Source: CBDCUW01 sp965222745
GTDB lineage: Bacteria; Planctomycetota; Planctomycetia; Pirellulales; Pirellulaceae
Reading direction: 5' to 3'
Assembly: GCA_965222745.1 (NCBI GenBank)
Contig: CBDCUW010000004.1
Coordinates: 1,922,001-1,986,000 of the forward strand
Length of the DNA: 64,000 bases
The translations under genes and the position numbers were made by a program. The notes beneath the pieces are model-generated. The model saw only the letters and a program-made list of their open reading frames with translations, was not told the DNA's origin and did not search any database. This document shows, one piece after another, positions 53,436-61,673 of the stretch (its first letter is position 1; each line of letters starts with the position of its first letter).

Positions 53436-56400
53436 ATGATGAAAAAACGATCCACGCGAAACCTTCGCGTTGAGTCGCTGGAAAGCCGCCGAGTCCTTGC
53501 GGCGGCAACCGACTTGGCTTCGATCACCGGGCGAGTCTTTGACGACTTTCTGGGCAACGGATTTGATCTGGGCGAAGAGGTCTCCGGCGCGATGTTGGAG
53601 CTGTACCTGGATGATGGCGACGGCGAATTCGAACCCGATTCCGACGACGGTGTTCTTCGGATGACCATGTCGGGCAGCGATGGCCGGTATCAGTTCGCTC
53701 GTCTGCCCGCGGCGGGCTACTTCGTCGTACAACCGCTGCAGACCGGTCCATCGTTGATGTTACAGCGAAGTGTCAGTTCGTTGATCACGATCAGCAACGA
53801 TGACGTCCAAGGTCAGATCGTCACGCAGATTGACAGCTTTGACATCACCGAGCAAACGGTGGTCGATTCCGAAATGGATGGTCAGCCGGTCACTTCATCG
53901 CGGCAAGCTCCCGAAGCGATCGGCGGCGAACGTGATTTGTTTGTCAACAAGACCAGCGAAAATGGATCGGTGCAATTGAGCGTCAACAGCGCGCTGCTGC
54001 CGAATCAGCTTTCGTTTGACTCGATCAGTACCGGCGCGGGCCAGCGGCGAATCACCTGGGACGGAGAAGACGGCAACGCCCTGGTCGTCGACGACACGGG
54101 ACTTGGCGGCGTCGATTTTAGCGATGCCGAGGGGCTGCAACTGCAAATCCGTTCTGACCTGGACGGCGGCACGGCGACCATTCGTATTTACAACGATGAT
54201 CTGGTGGAATCGACCGCCGATCTGTTTGCGACCGCAACCGTCCCCATTCCAGCGGGTGCTTCGCTGTCGACGGAGTTCATCCCGCTTGGCCAGTTCGTAC
54301 CCAACGGAAACAACATCATCAACCTGGCCGCCATCAGCGCCATCGAACTGGAAATCACCGGCGTTGCAGATGTCAACGGTGCTGCCAACCTGGTCGGTGC
54401 CGTCGGCAACACGATCTTTGAACAGAACTTTGACAACTTCGAAACGGCCGACCTGAACCTGGCGATGACGGTCGACGATCCTGCTCCACTGGTTGATCAA
54501 GAAATCACTTACACGGTTACGATCCGAAACGAAGGCCCCGACATCGCGACCGGCGTGTTGGTCGATGAGCTCCTTCCGGAGGGAATCCAGTTTGTAGGCT
54601 CCTTGCCGACCCAGGGCCAGTACGATGCAAATGCGGGGCTTTGGAGTGTCGGAACCATTTCCGCGTTCAGTTCCGAAACACTCACCATCACTGCCAAAGT
54701 GACTTCGATCGGCGCCAAAACCAACACGGTTCGGATCACATCCGCCGGCCAAATCGATCGCAATGAGACCAACAACTTTGCCTCGGTCACCGTCACGCCA
54801 CAGACCATCGATCTGTCGCTGGCCAAACGTGTCGACGACGCGTCACCCAACGTCGGCCAAGAAGTCACCTTCACCACCACCGTTTCCAACGCCGGTCCTG
54901 ACGGCGCCACCGGTGTATCGATCCGCGAATCGCTTGCACCCGGCCTTACCTTGGTTTCGGCGGATCCCGGTCGAGGCAATTTCAACACCTCCACCGGCGT
55001 TTGGACCATTCCCAATGTCGATGTGGATGAAAGCGTTTCGATCTCGATCACGGCAACCGTCGACGCAACCGGTCTGCTGGCAAGTGACGCCGAAGTGATC
55101 GCGGCGGACCAGACCGACATCAACAGCACACCCGACAACGACGATTCGGAAGAAAACGACCAGGACTCCGTCGCGGTTTCGGCGTTGATCTCCGATCTGT
55201 CACTCAGCCAACAAGTCGACGTCTCGCGTCCCAACGTGGGTGACGAAATCGAGTTCACCGTCATTGTCAGTAACGATGGCCCCAATCCGGCCACCGGTGT
55301 ACGCGTCGCCGACATGCTGCCGGCCGGCATCACGCCTCTCTCTTCCATCGTCAACGCGGGAAATTACCGTGCGATCGACGGAATATGGGACATCGGCGAC
55401 GTGGCAGTCGGTGCCACTCCAACACTAATGTTGCGCGGTCGCGTCGACACCAGCGAAGACTCGATCAATACCGCTGAAATCATCGCCGCGGACCAATTCG
55501 ATCCCGACAGCATTGCTGGCAACGATGCCGTCGGTGAGGACGATCAAGAAACGGTGTTGGTCGATCCGCAGGTCGCCGATTTGTCTCTTTCAAAAACGCT
55601 GTTGGCAGTTTCGCGTCCTAACATCGGCGATCAAGTGACCTTTCAAATCGAAGTGGTCAACGATGGGCCCGATGCGGCGTCGAACCTGGTTGTCCTCGAT
55701 TCATTGCCGGCGGGCCTGAGTTTCCTGTCATCCAATTCGATGTCGTTTGATGATGAGACGGGGCAGTGGTCGATCGGCGACCTTGACGCCGACGAGACCG
55801 CGACACTGACGATCGTGGCACGCGTCGATGCGACCACCGATCTGATCAATTCCGCCGAAGTGTTTTCGGTCGATCAGTTTGACCCCGACAGCACGCCGAA
55901 CAGTGGTGTTGGTTCGGAAGATGACCAGGATTCGGCGACGGTCACCACCGCCAGCGCCGATCTTTCGCTCACCAAAACGGCTGACAACAGCACACCAAAC
56001 GTCGGCCAGGACGTCACCTTCACCATCACGGTCAACAACTCCGGACCCGACCAGGCGACCGGGATCTCCGTTCGCGATCGGTTGCCGCAAGGATTGGAAC
56101 TCGTGTCGGCCGATGAATCATCTGGTGACTACGACATCAACACCGGTGTTTGGACGATCGAATCGATCGCCAACCTTGGTTTTGCGACATTGACGTTGGT
56201 CGCGACCGCCACGTCGACCGACTTGGTAACGAATTCAGCTGAAATCATCGCGTCCGACCAAGACGACCCCGACTCTGATCCCGACAACGGTGATCCAGAC
56301 GAAGACGACTTTGCCCAAGTCGAAATCCGCGGGCAACAGATTGACCTGTCGCTGACCAAAATCATTGACGTTGTCCGCCCCAACGTCGGTGATAACGTGA

Positions 56401-59033
56401 CGATTGAAACCACCCTTCGCAACGACGGCCCCGCCGCGGCAACGGGGGTGATCGTTACTGATACGCTGCCCGCGGGAGTTTCTCTGGTCGAGTCGACTCC
56501 GCAACAAGGGACGTTCGATCCGACAACGGGACAGTGGAACGCTGGGTCGCTGGATATCGGTGAAGAAACAACGCTTACCATCATCGCAAAGGTCGACCAG
56601 ATATTGGGCCAAGCGGTCAACACGGCCGAAGTCACGTCGGCCAATCAACCCGATCTCGACTCGATCCCCGGCGATGGCGACCAAAACGACGATGACCAGG
56701 ATTCCGTCTCTTTCAGCACTCCCGTTGCCGATCTGTCGCTGACCAAAACCGCCAGCGACACCACGCCGAATGTTGGTGATCGCGTCACCTTTGAAATCGT
56801 ACTGACCAACGAAGGCCCCGACGCGGCAACCGGGGTGGTCGTCAACGATCTGCTGCCCAGCGGATTGGCGTTTGAATCCGATAGGCCCACTAGCGGGACT
56901 TACGATTCGACCAGCGGCGATTGGGTGATCGGAACCGTCTCCGACACCGAGACGCTCCTCATCACCGCGGTCGTGATGAGGTCGGGCAGTTTCACCAATT
57001 CCGCGCAGGTGACCACGTCGAATCAAGCCGATAACGATTCGACACCCGGCAACAACGACGATGGCGAAGACGATCAGGACTCGGCGACCGTCATTCCCCA
57101 GGTGATTGATCTGTCGTTGACCAAAACCGCCGATACGCTTCGGCCGGCCCTGGGCAGCAACGTCGTCTTTACCGTCGAGATCGCCAATGACGGTCCTGCG
57201 CAGGCCAGCAACATCGTGGTCCGAGACGTATTGCCCAGCGGAATGATGCTGCTCGATTTTCAGACCACCGCCGGTACCTACCAAACGACAAGCGGCTTGT
57301 GGAATGTGAGCCCTTTGGAACGAGACGGTTCTGAAACATTGCGGTTGTTAGCCAGGGTGATCGACGTCGCGTCGCAGACCAACACGGCCGAGATCATCGC
57401 CGCCGATCAGCTCGATTCGGATAGCAATCCCGACAATGGTGATGCGACCGAAGACGATCAAGCAAGCGTCACGATCAACACCGCATCGGCCGATTTGGCG
57501 CTCACCCAATCGATCGACAACAGTGAACCCAACGTTGGCCAGTCGGTCACGTTTGTCTTGACCGTTACCAACGACGGGCCCGATGCAGCCGACCAGGTCG
57601 CCGTCCGTGATCTGCTGCCCGCCGGTCTGACATTGGTTTCGGCCGATCCGGAATCCGCCGATTTCGATCCCGACACCGGCGTCTGGACTCTTCCCGCCGT
57701 TGTGCCCGATTCGACCCACACGATTTCGTTGACCGCTCGCGTCGATTCCGCGGGTGAAAAAACCAACGTTGCCGAAATCATTTCCAGCAGCCAGTTCGAC
57801 CCCGACAGCACGCCGGCGGGTGGAGCTGTGGACGAAGACGATCGAGCCGCCGTATCGCTGACGCCACAACTGGTCGATTTGGCGCTGAATCAATCGATCA
57901 GCGATGAACGCCCGAACGTCGGCGACACCATTGAATACTTGTTGACTTTGACCAACGACGGTCCCACCGGCGCAACCGGAGTCGAGGTTACGGATCTGCT
58001 TCCGGCCGGAGTCACATTCGATCACGCGATCACCAGTCAGGGAACCTACGACCCGGACACTGGCATTTGGGACGTGGGAAGTATTGCGGTGGCTGCATCA
58101 CCGACACTGCGAATTGGCGCGGTGGTGGGAAACACGACCGGCGCAACCAACACCGCCGAAGTTACCGCCGCCGATCAGCCCGACGACGACAGTACTCCTA
58201 ACAACCAAACCGACAGCGAAGATGACCAAGCCAGCACCACCTTCACCACGCGGGTTGCCGATTTGGCTCTTTCCAAAACGGTTGACGATTCGGCACCCGG
58301 CGAAAACCAAATCATCCTCTTCACGCTGACGCTGTCCAACGATGGTCCCGATGATGCATCGTCGGTGGTGGTGCAAGACCGGTTGCCGACGGGGCTGAGT
58401 TTCCAATCGGCCAATCCAAGTCACGGTGACTACGATCCCGACACTGGACTTTGGTCGCTGCAAAGCATCGCCGCGTCGACCGATGCCACGCTTCAAATCG
58501 CGGCCCGAGTGGAATCCAATGCATCGACCACCAACGTCGCTGAAATCATCTCGTCACGACAACTTGATTCCGACAGCACTGCCGGCAATTCGGCTCCCGA
58601 CGAGGACGATTTTGCTTCGGTCACCGTGACGCCGCCCCTAGTCGATGTGTCGGTCGCAGCATCGGTCGACAACGACGCTCCTGCCGAAGGCGATGTCATT
58701 GAAATCACGATCACCGCGACCAACGCTGCGCCGGCGACCGCCACAGGAGTTGTCCTCTCCGCGCTGTTGCCCGACAACTTGACCGCGGTTGCAGGCGATC
58801 CAGAAGAAGGTTCCTACGATGCCACAACGGGAATATGGAACCTGGGTGAACTTGCCGGAAACTCGTCCGCCAACTTGATCATTCGAGCTCGCGTGGGAGA
58901 GCGAGGTTTTCGGCAGATACCGGTGCAGATCACCGCGATCGACCAGTTCGACGCTGATGCCGAAGACGATCAAACGGAAACGATCATCCGGGCGCCGCAG
59001 ATACTGAGCTTGCGACTATTCCTGGCACGCTGA
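53436..59033 (+). CDS. Giant surface protein with twelve DUF11 repeats
   Basis: 1,865 residues. The N-terminus (MMKKRSTRNLRVESLESRRV then LAAATD) carries the planctomycete surface motif. A SdrD B-like domain follows (residues about 27-120, 'ITGRVFDDFLGNGFDLGEEV', 'GRYQFARLPAAGYFVVQPLQ') and a lectin/jelly-roll-like region (about 160-330). From about residue 345 to the end there are twelve repeats of about 120-128 residues of the DUF11 type. Each opens 'ADLSLTKTADNSTPNVGQDV' or similar, continues with 'NDGPDAATGVVVNDLLPSGL', and ends in an acidic stretch of Asp/Asn ('DQFDPDSTPNSGVGSEDDQD'). These acidic ends suggest calcium binding. There is no C-terminal anchor. It is probably secreted and cell-wall-associated. 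The reading frame is intact throughout. Confidence 0.93.
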   Translation: MMKKRSTRNLRVESLESRRVLAAATDLASITGRVFDDFLGNGFDLGEEVSGAMLELYLDDGDGEFEPDSDDGVLRMTMSGSDGRYQFARLPAAGYFVVQPLQTGPSLMLQRSVSSLITISNDDVQGQIVTQIDSFDITEQTVVDSEMDGQPVTSSRQAPEAIGGERDLFVNKTSENGSVQLSVNSALLPNQLSFDSISTGAGQRRITWDGEDGNALVVDDTGLGGVDFSDAEGLQLQIRSDLDGGTATIRIYNDDLVESTADLFATATVPIPAGASLSTEFIPLGQFVPNGNNIINLAAISAIELEITGVADVNGAANLVGAVGNTIFEQNFDNFETADLNLAMTVDDPAPLVDQEITYTVTIRNEGPDIATGVLVDELLPEGIQFVGSLPTQGQYDANAGLWSVGTISAFSSETLTITAKVTSIGAKTNTVRITSAGQIDRNETNNFASVTVTPQTIDLSLAKRVDDASPNVGQEVTFTTTVSNAGPDGATGVSIRESLAPGLTLVSADPGRGNFNTSTGVWTIPNVDVDESVSISITATVDATGLLASDAEVIAADQTDINSTPDNDDSEENDQDSVAVSALISDLSLSQQVDVSRPNVGDEIEFTVIVSNDGPNPATGVRVADMLPAGITPLSSIVNAGNYRAIDGIWDIGDVAVGATPTLMLRGRVDTSEDSINTAEIIAADQFDPDSIAGNDAVGEDDQETVLVDPQVADLSLSKTLLAVSRPNIGDQVTFQIEVVNDGPDAASNLVVLDSLPAGLSFLSSNSMSFDDETGQWSIGDLDADETATLTIVARVDATTDLINSAEVFSVDQFDPDSTPNSGVGSEDDQDSATVTTASADLSLTKTADNSTPNVGQDVTFTITVNNSGPDQATGISVRDRLPQGLELVSADESSGDYDINTGVWTIESIANLGFATLTLVATATSTDLVTNSAEIIASDQDDPDSDPDNGDPDEDDFAQVEIRGQQIDLSLTKIIDVVRPNVGDNVTIETTLRNDGPAAATGVIVTDTLPAGVSLVESTPQQGTFDPTTGQWNAGSLDIGEETTLTIIAKVDQILGQAVNTAEVTSANQPDLDSIPGDGDQNDDDQDSVSFSTPVADLSLTKTASDTTPNVGDRVTFEIVLTNEGPDAATGVVVNDLLPSGLAFESDRPTSGTYDSTSGDWVIGTVSDTETLLITAVVMRSGSFTNSAQVTTSNQADNDSTPGNNDDGEDDQDSATVIPQVIDLSLTKTADTLRPALGSNVVFTVEIANDGPAQASNIVVRDVLPSGMMLLDFQTTAGTYQTTSGLWNVSPLERDGSETLRLLARVIDVASQTNTAEIIAADQLDSDSNPDNGDATEDDQASVTINTASADLALTQSIDNSEPNVGQSVTFVLTVTNDGPDAADQVAVRDLLPAGLTLVSADPESADFDPDTGVWTLPAVVPDSTHTISLTARVDSAGEKTNVAEIISSSQFDPDSTPAGGAVDEDDRAAVSLTPQLVDLALNQSISDERPNVGDTIEYLLTLTNDGPTGATGVEVTDLLPAGVTFDHAITSQGTYDPDTGIWDVGSIAVAASPTLRIGAVVGNTTGATNTAEVTAADQPDDDSTPNNQTDSEDDQASTTFTTRVADLALSKTVDDSAPGENQIILFTLTLSNDGPDDASSVVVQDRLPTGLSFQSANPSHGDYDPDTGLWSLQSIAASTDATLQIAARVESNASTTNVAEIISSRQLDSDSTAGNSAPDEDDFASVTVTPPLVDVSVAASVDNDAPAEGDVIEITITATNAAPATATGVVLSALLPDNLTAVAGDPEEGSYDATTGIWNLGELAGNSSANLIIRARVGERGFRQIPVQITAIDQFDADAEDDQTETIIRAPQILSLRLFLAR

Positions 59034-59086
59034 AGTAAAGCTTAGTTAGGAATGATTCGGAAATCACTTCGTCATTTGACAACACT

Positions 59087-59120
59087 CCCTCCCCGGCCGC
59101 TACCGCGTCCGACCCTCCCG
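59087..59120. repeat. GC-rich 34-bp repeat, inverted copy of 32747-32780
   Basis: The 34 bases (beginning CCCTCCCCGGCCGC) are identical to the reverse complement of 32747-32780, and are followed by CCCTCCCGGAGGGAGGG, which can fold on itself. It lies between convergent genes. Confidence 0.75.
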
Positions 59121-59181
59121 GAGGGAGGGTGATCTTGCAAGGGACGTCATTCCCTTACTGATTTTGGCGTTTTGAGACCAA

Positions 59182-60471
59182 TCAACCGTTCAAATCAAAC
59201 GCGTCACGCAGTTCGTCGATCACGTTGTCGGGCATCACCGATACATCGCCGATCGCCCTGGCGTTGATCACGGCATCGGCGGTCGATTCGAGCACTTCCA
59301 GGCGGTCAAACACGTCCAGCACGCTGGAGCCGGTGACCAGGACTCCGTCGTTTTCCAAAATGGCCGCCGGCGATTGGGGGGAAACGAAGCGGGCAATCTC
59401 GCTGCCGGCCGGGTACTGCACTCCATAGGGCACGCGGCCGACGTCGCGCAAGAAGACGTAGCTTTCGGGAATCGTGCGGACATCCAACGGCTGGCTGGTC
59501 ACGCTGAACGCCGTCGCGTTGATGGGATGGGCAAACACGATCGCTCGGACATCGGCATGCTGCTGATAGATCGAGCGATGGGCAAGGACCGCGCGGCTCG
59601 CTTTCTTGCCCGCTTCTCTGCGACCGCCGTCGACCAACACCAGGTCGGCCACGTCCAATGTTTCGCGATCCTGCTGAGTCGGCGTGATCAGAAAAGAATC
59701 GTCGCCCAGCCGCGCCGAGAAACTACCTTCGGTGCTGATCAAAAGACGCTGCCGGCAACCGCGCCGAATGAAGCTGCAAAGCTGCCGCCGAAGCTCCTTT
59801 TCTTCGGAAGTCGCGGCACCGGGCTGAAAAGATTCTAGTGCCACGCTGCGGTCGCGGGCCTGATCCAGCTGAGATGGCGTGAGGTATCGAATTTCACCAA
59901 GGTAACGCCCTTTGATGATCGTTCTCGCCGCAAACTCAAAGGCCTCAAAACGCTGGAAGGCGTTCGACAGCGACGCGCCACCGACGACCACGCCATGATT
60001 TTCAAGAATCACGCTGTCGCAGCCGCCATCGAAAACTTCGGCGATGTTTTGGCCAAGCTGCTGGCTGCCGGGCAACGCATAGAGAGCAAATCCGGTTCGG
60101 CCGCAGACCCAGTGGGCCTGATGAAACAACCGCGTATCAGGCGTCTGGCCGCAGATGCTGAAGGCGACCAGGCCGACGGGATGGGCATGCACGACGGCGC
60201 GAATGTCGGGCCGAACGTCATAGACCGCTTGATGGAACGGGAACTCCGAGGATGCCGGGTGCGGTCCTTCCACCGAACCATCGGGCCTGACGCAAACGAT
60301 GTCAGTGCGAGACAGGTTTCCTTTGTCGACTCGGGCCGGCGTGATCCAGATGTCGCCGCCATCGTCACGAATCGACAGGTTGCCGCCGGAAGTCGTGGTC
60401 ATGCGATAGCGATAAATACGCTGCATCGCTTGCATGATTTCGTCGCGCGGGTGTGTCAGTTGTCTGCTCAT
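59182..60471 (-). CDS. Tandem class II aldolase/adducin protein with degenerate second domain
   Basis: 429 residues from the ATG at 60471; the frame is open to 60525, overlapping the upstream gene. Two class II aldolase-like domains follow one another. Domain 1 (about residues 5-215) has 'TTTSGGNLSIRDDGGDIWIT', SSEFPFH (Glu 76), HAHP (His 95, His 97) and LENHG (His 159), a complete zinc-ligand set. Domain 2 (about 230-425) has 'LLISTEGSFSARLGDDSFLI', FAHP in place of HAHP and LENDG in place of LENHG. Glu 76 is replaced by Ala. Domain 2 has thus lost most ligands and is probably structural or regulatory. It may be a sugar-phosphate aldolase or epimerase with unknown substrate. It lies 22 bases after the membrane-anchored gene, so the two are co-transcribed. 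Confidence 0.9.
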   Translation of the reverse strand: MSRQLTHPRDEIMQAMQRIYRYRMTTTSGGNLSIRDDGGDIWITPARVDKGNLSRTDIVCVRPDGSVEGPHPASSEFPFHQAVYDVRPDIRAVVHAHPVGLVAFSICGQTPDTRLFHQAHWVCGRTGFALYALPGSQQLGQNIAEVFDGGCDSVILENHGVVVGGASLSNAFQRFEAFEFAARTIIKGRYLGEIRYLTPSQLDQARDRSVALESFQPGAATSEEKELRRQLCSFIRRGCRQRLLISTEGSFSARLGDDSFLITPTQQDRETLDVADLVLVDGGRREAGKKASRAVLAHRSIYQQHADVRAIVFAHPINATAFSVTSQPLDVRTIPESYVFLRDVGRVPYGVQYPAGSEIARFVSPQSPAAILENDGVLVTGSSVLDVFDRLEVLESTADAVINARAIGDVSVMPDNVIDELRDAFDLNG

Positions 60472-60493
60472 CACAGCGGCTTGCCGGAGTGGG

Positions 60494-61624
60494 TTAGTTT
60501 GGTTTCGTCCGTCGCCATCGTACAAGCGACATCACCGCGATCAATCCAACCGATACGATCATGGCTACGATGAGGTTCTTGGAAATAGGAACGCCGGCCG
60601 GACTGGCCTGTTTTCCGACAGGGATTTCGATGGTTTGCGGAATCACCGACACAGAGCGGTCGATGATCAAAAGCGATTCATCGATGTGTTGTCGCCAATC
60701 GGTGTCCAAAATCAGATCGACGCCGGGATTGAGCGACTTCACCGTGCAGTTGCATTCACCCACCAGGTACCGGCAGGCGGCGATGACAGATTCTTCCGAA
60801 AAGCGATCGGTGGTCAGTGGCTCGATCATTCGGCCTCGGCCGAAAACCGGCACAACAAACGCCTGATCCGGCGTGAGATTCCGGCCGCCGCTGCCAGCCA
60901 AAATCATCGCTCGCATCGCCGGTTCTTTCGTATTGGATACCGCCAGCCGACGAGAAACAAAATCGATCTTCAGTGGAATGTCGCTGCGCAGAACGTCATC
61001 CATCGATGCGTCGAGGTTTTCACGCAGGTAGTTGGCCGCGTCTTGACGGTCGATCACCCCGGCTGGGATGGAGATCTCTTGTGACGCTCTGGCAAGGGCA
61101 GATTTCAATTCCGCCGCCATCTGCTGGTTCTGCTTGGTGTCCGTGCCTTCGACCAGAATCCAAACGGCGGATGCACCCGACGTGATGTCGCCCACGATCT
61201 GCCGGCGCAGCTCCGAGTCGCGCCAGCTGCGAACCGACGAAGGTGTTAGCGGTCCCGACCAGCAAAGCAAACGCTGCCCATCTCGTTCGGGAAAGAACAC
61301 CTGCAAGACGGGAAGTTCTTGCTCACTTTCCCATCCTTCCAGTTGCCAGAATTGTTCGTCAGACAATTTGGAAAGATCGATCGTCTGCACGTCAACATTC
61401 GCGTGCGAGCTGCCAATTTTCTGCAGCTGGTCAAGAGCGGCATCCACCTGATCGCTGGACTGGCCATCGATCATCGCGACCATGCGGTAACGATCGACCG
61501 GCCACCTTTCCAGTGCGTAACGAAAGACAGGAAGTTTACAGGCAATCGCCGAAGAAGCAGCCAAGCAAAGGATTGCCGGCAACCAAGCACGAATAGAAAC
61601 TCGCCATGCGATCATCGAGTGCAT
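60494..61624 (-). CDS. Exported, C-terminally membrane-anchored protein
   Basis: 376 residues. Signal peptide (MHSMIAWRVSIRAWLPAILC then LAASSAIACK) gives an exported protein, and a C-terminal helix ('NLIVAMIVSVGLIAVMSLV') followed by RWRRTKPN anchors it with the body outside. The body has a thioredoxin-like look in the first half ('RMVAMIDGQSSDQVDAALDQ', 'ELPVLQVFFPERDGQRLLCW') but no CxxC. The second half ends in 'PVFGRGRMIEPLTTDRFSEE' and 'RYLVGECNCTVKSLNPGVDL', with a Cys pair. Unknown function; same operon as the aldolase-like gene. Confidence 0.82.
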   Translation of the reverse strand: MHSMIAWRVSIRAWLPAILCLAASSAIACKLPVFRYALERWPVDRYRMVAMIDGQSSDQVDAALDQLQKIGSSHANVDVQTIDLSKLSDEQFWQLEGWESEQELPVLQVFFPERDGQRLLCWSGPLTPSSVRSWRDSELRRQIVGDITSGASAVWILVEGTDTKQNQQMAAELKSALARASQEISIPAGVIDRQDAANYLRENLDASMDDVLRSDIPLKIDFVSRRLAVSNTKEPAMRAMILAGSGGRNLTPDQAFVVPVFGRGRMIEPLTTDRFSEESVIAACRYLVGECNCTVKSLNPGVDLILDTDWRQHIDESLLIIDRSVSVIPQTIEIPVGKQASPAGVPISKNLIVAMIVSVGLIAVMSLVRWRRTKPN

Positions 61625-61673
61625 TGAAGGTTATCGCTGATCAAGAAATCAACAGGAGGATTTTGTCATTCGT

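Noticed and set aside
56235..57284. 349-residue open frame on the minus strand inside the DUF11 protein
   Set aside because: Shadow of the repeat-rich gene; translation is Gly/Arg-rich with no domain.
54466..59033. Tandem repeats considered as a CRISPR or satellite array
   Set aside because: The unit is about 370 bases, diverged, and codes for protein domains in one frame.
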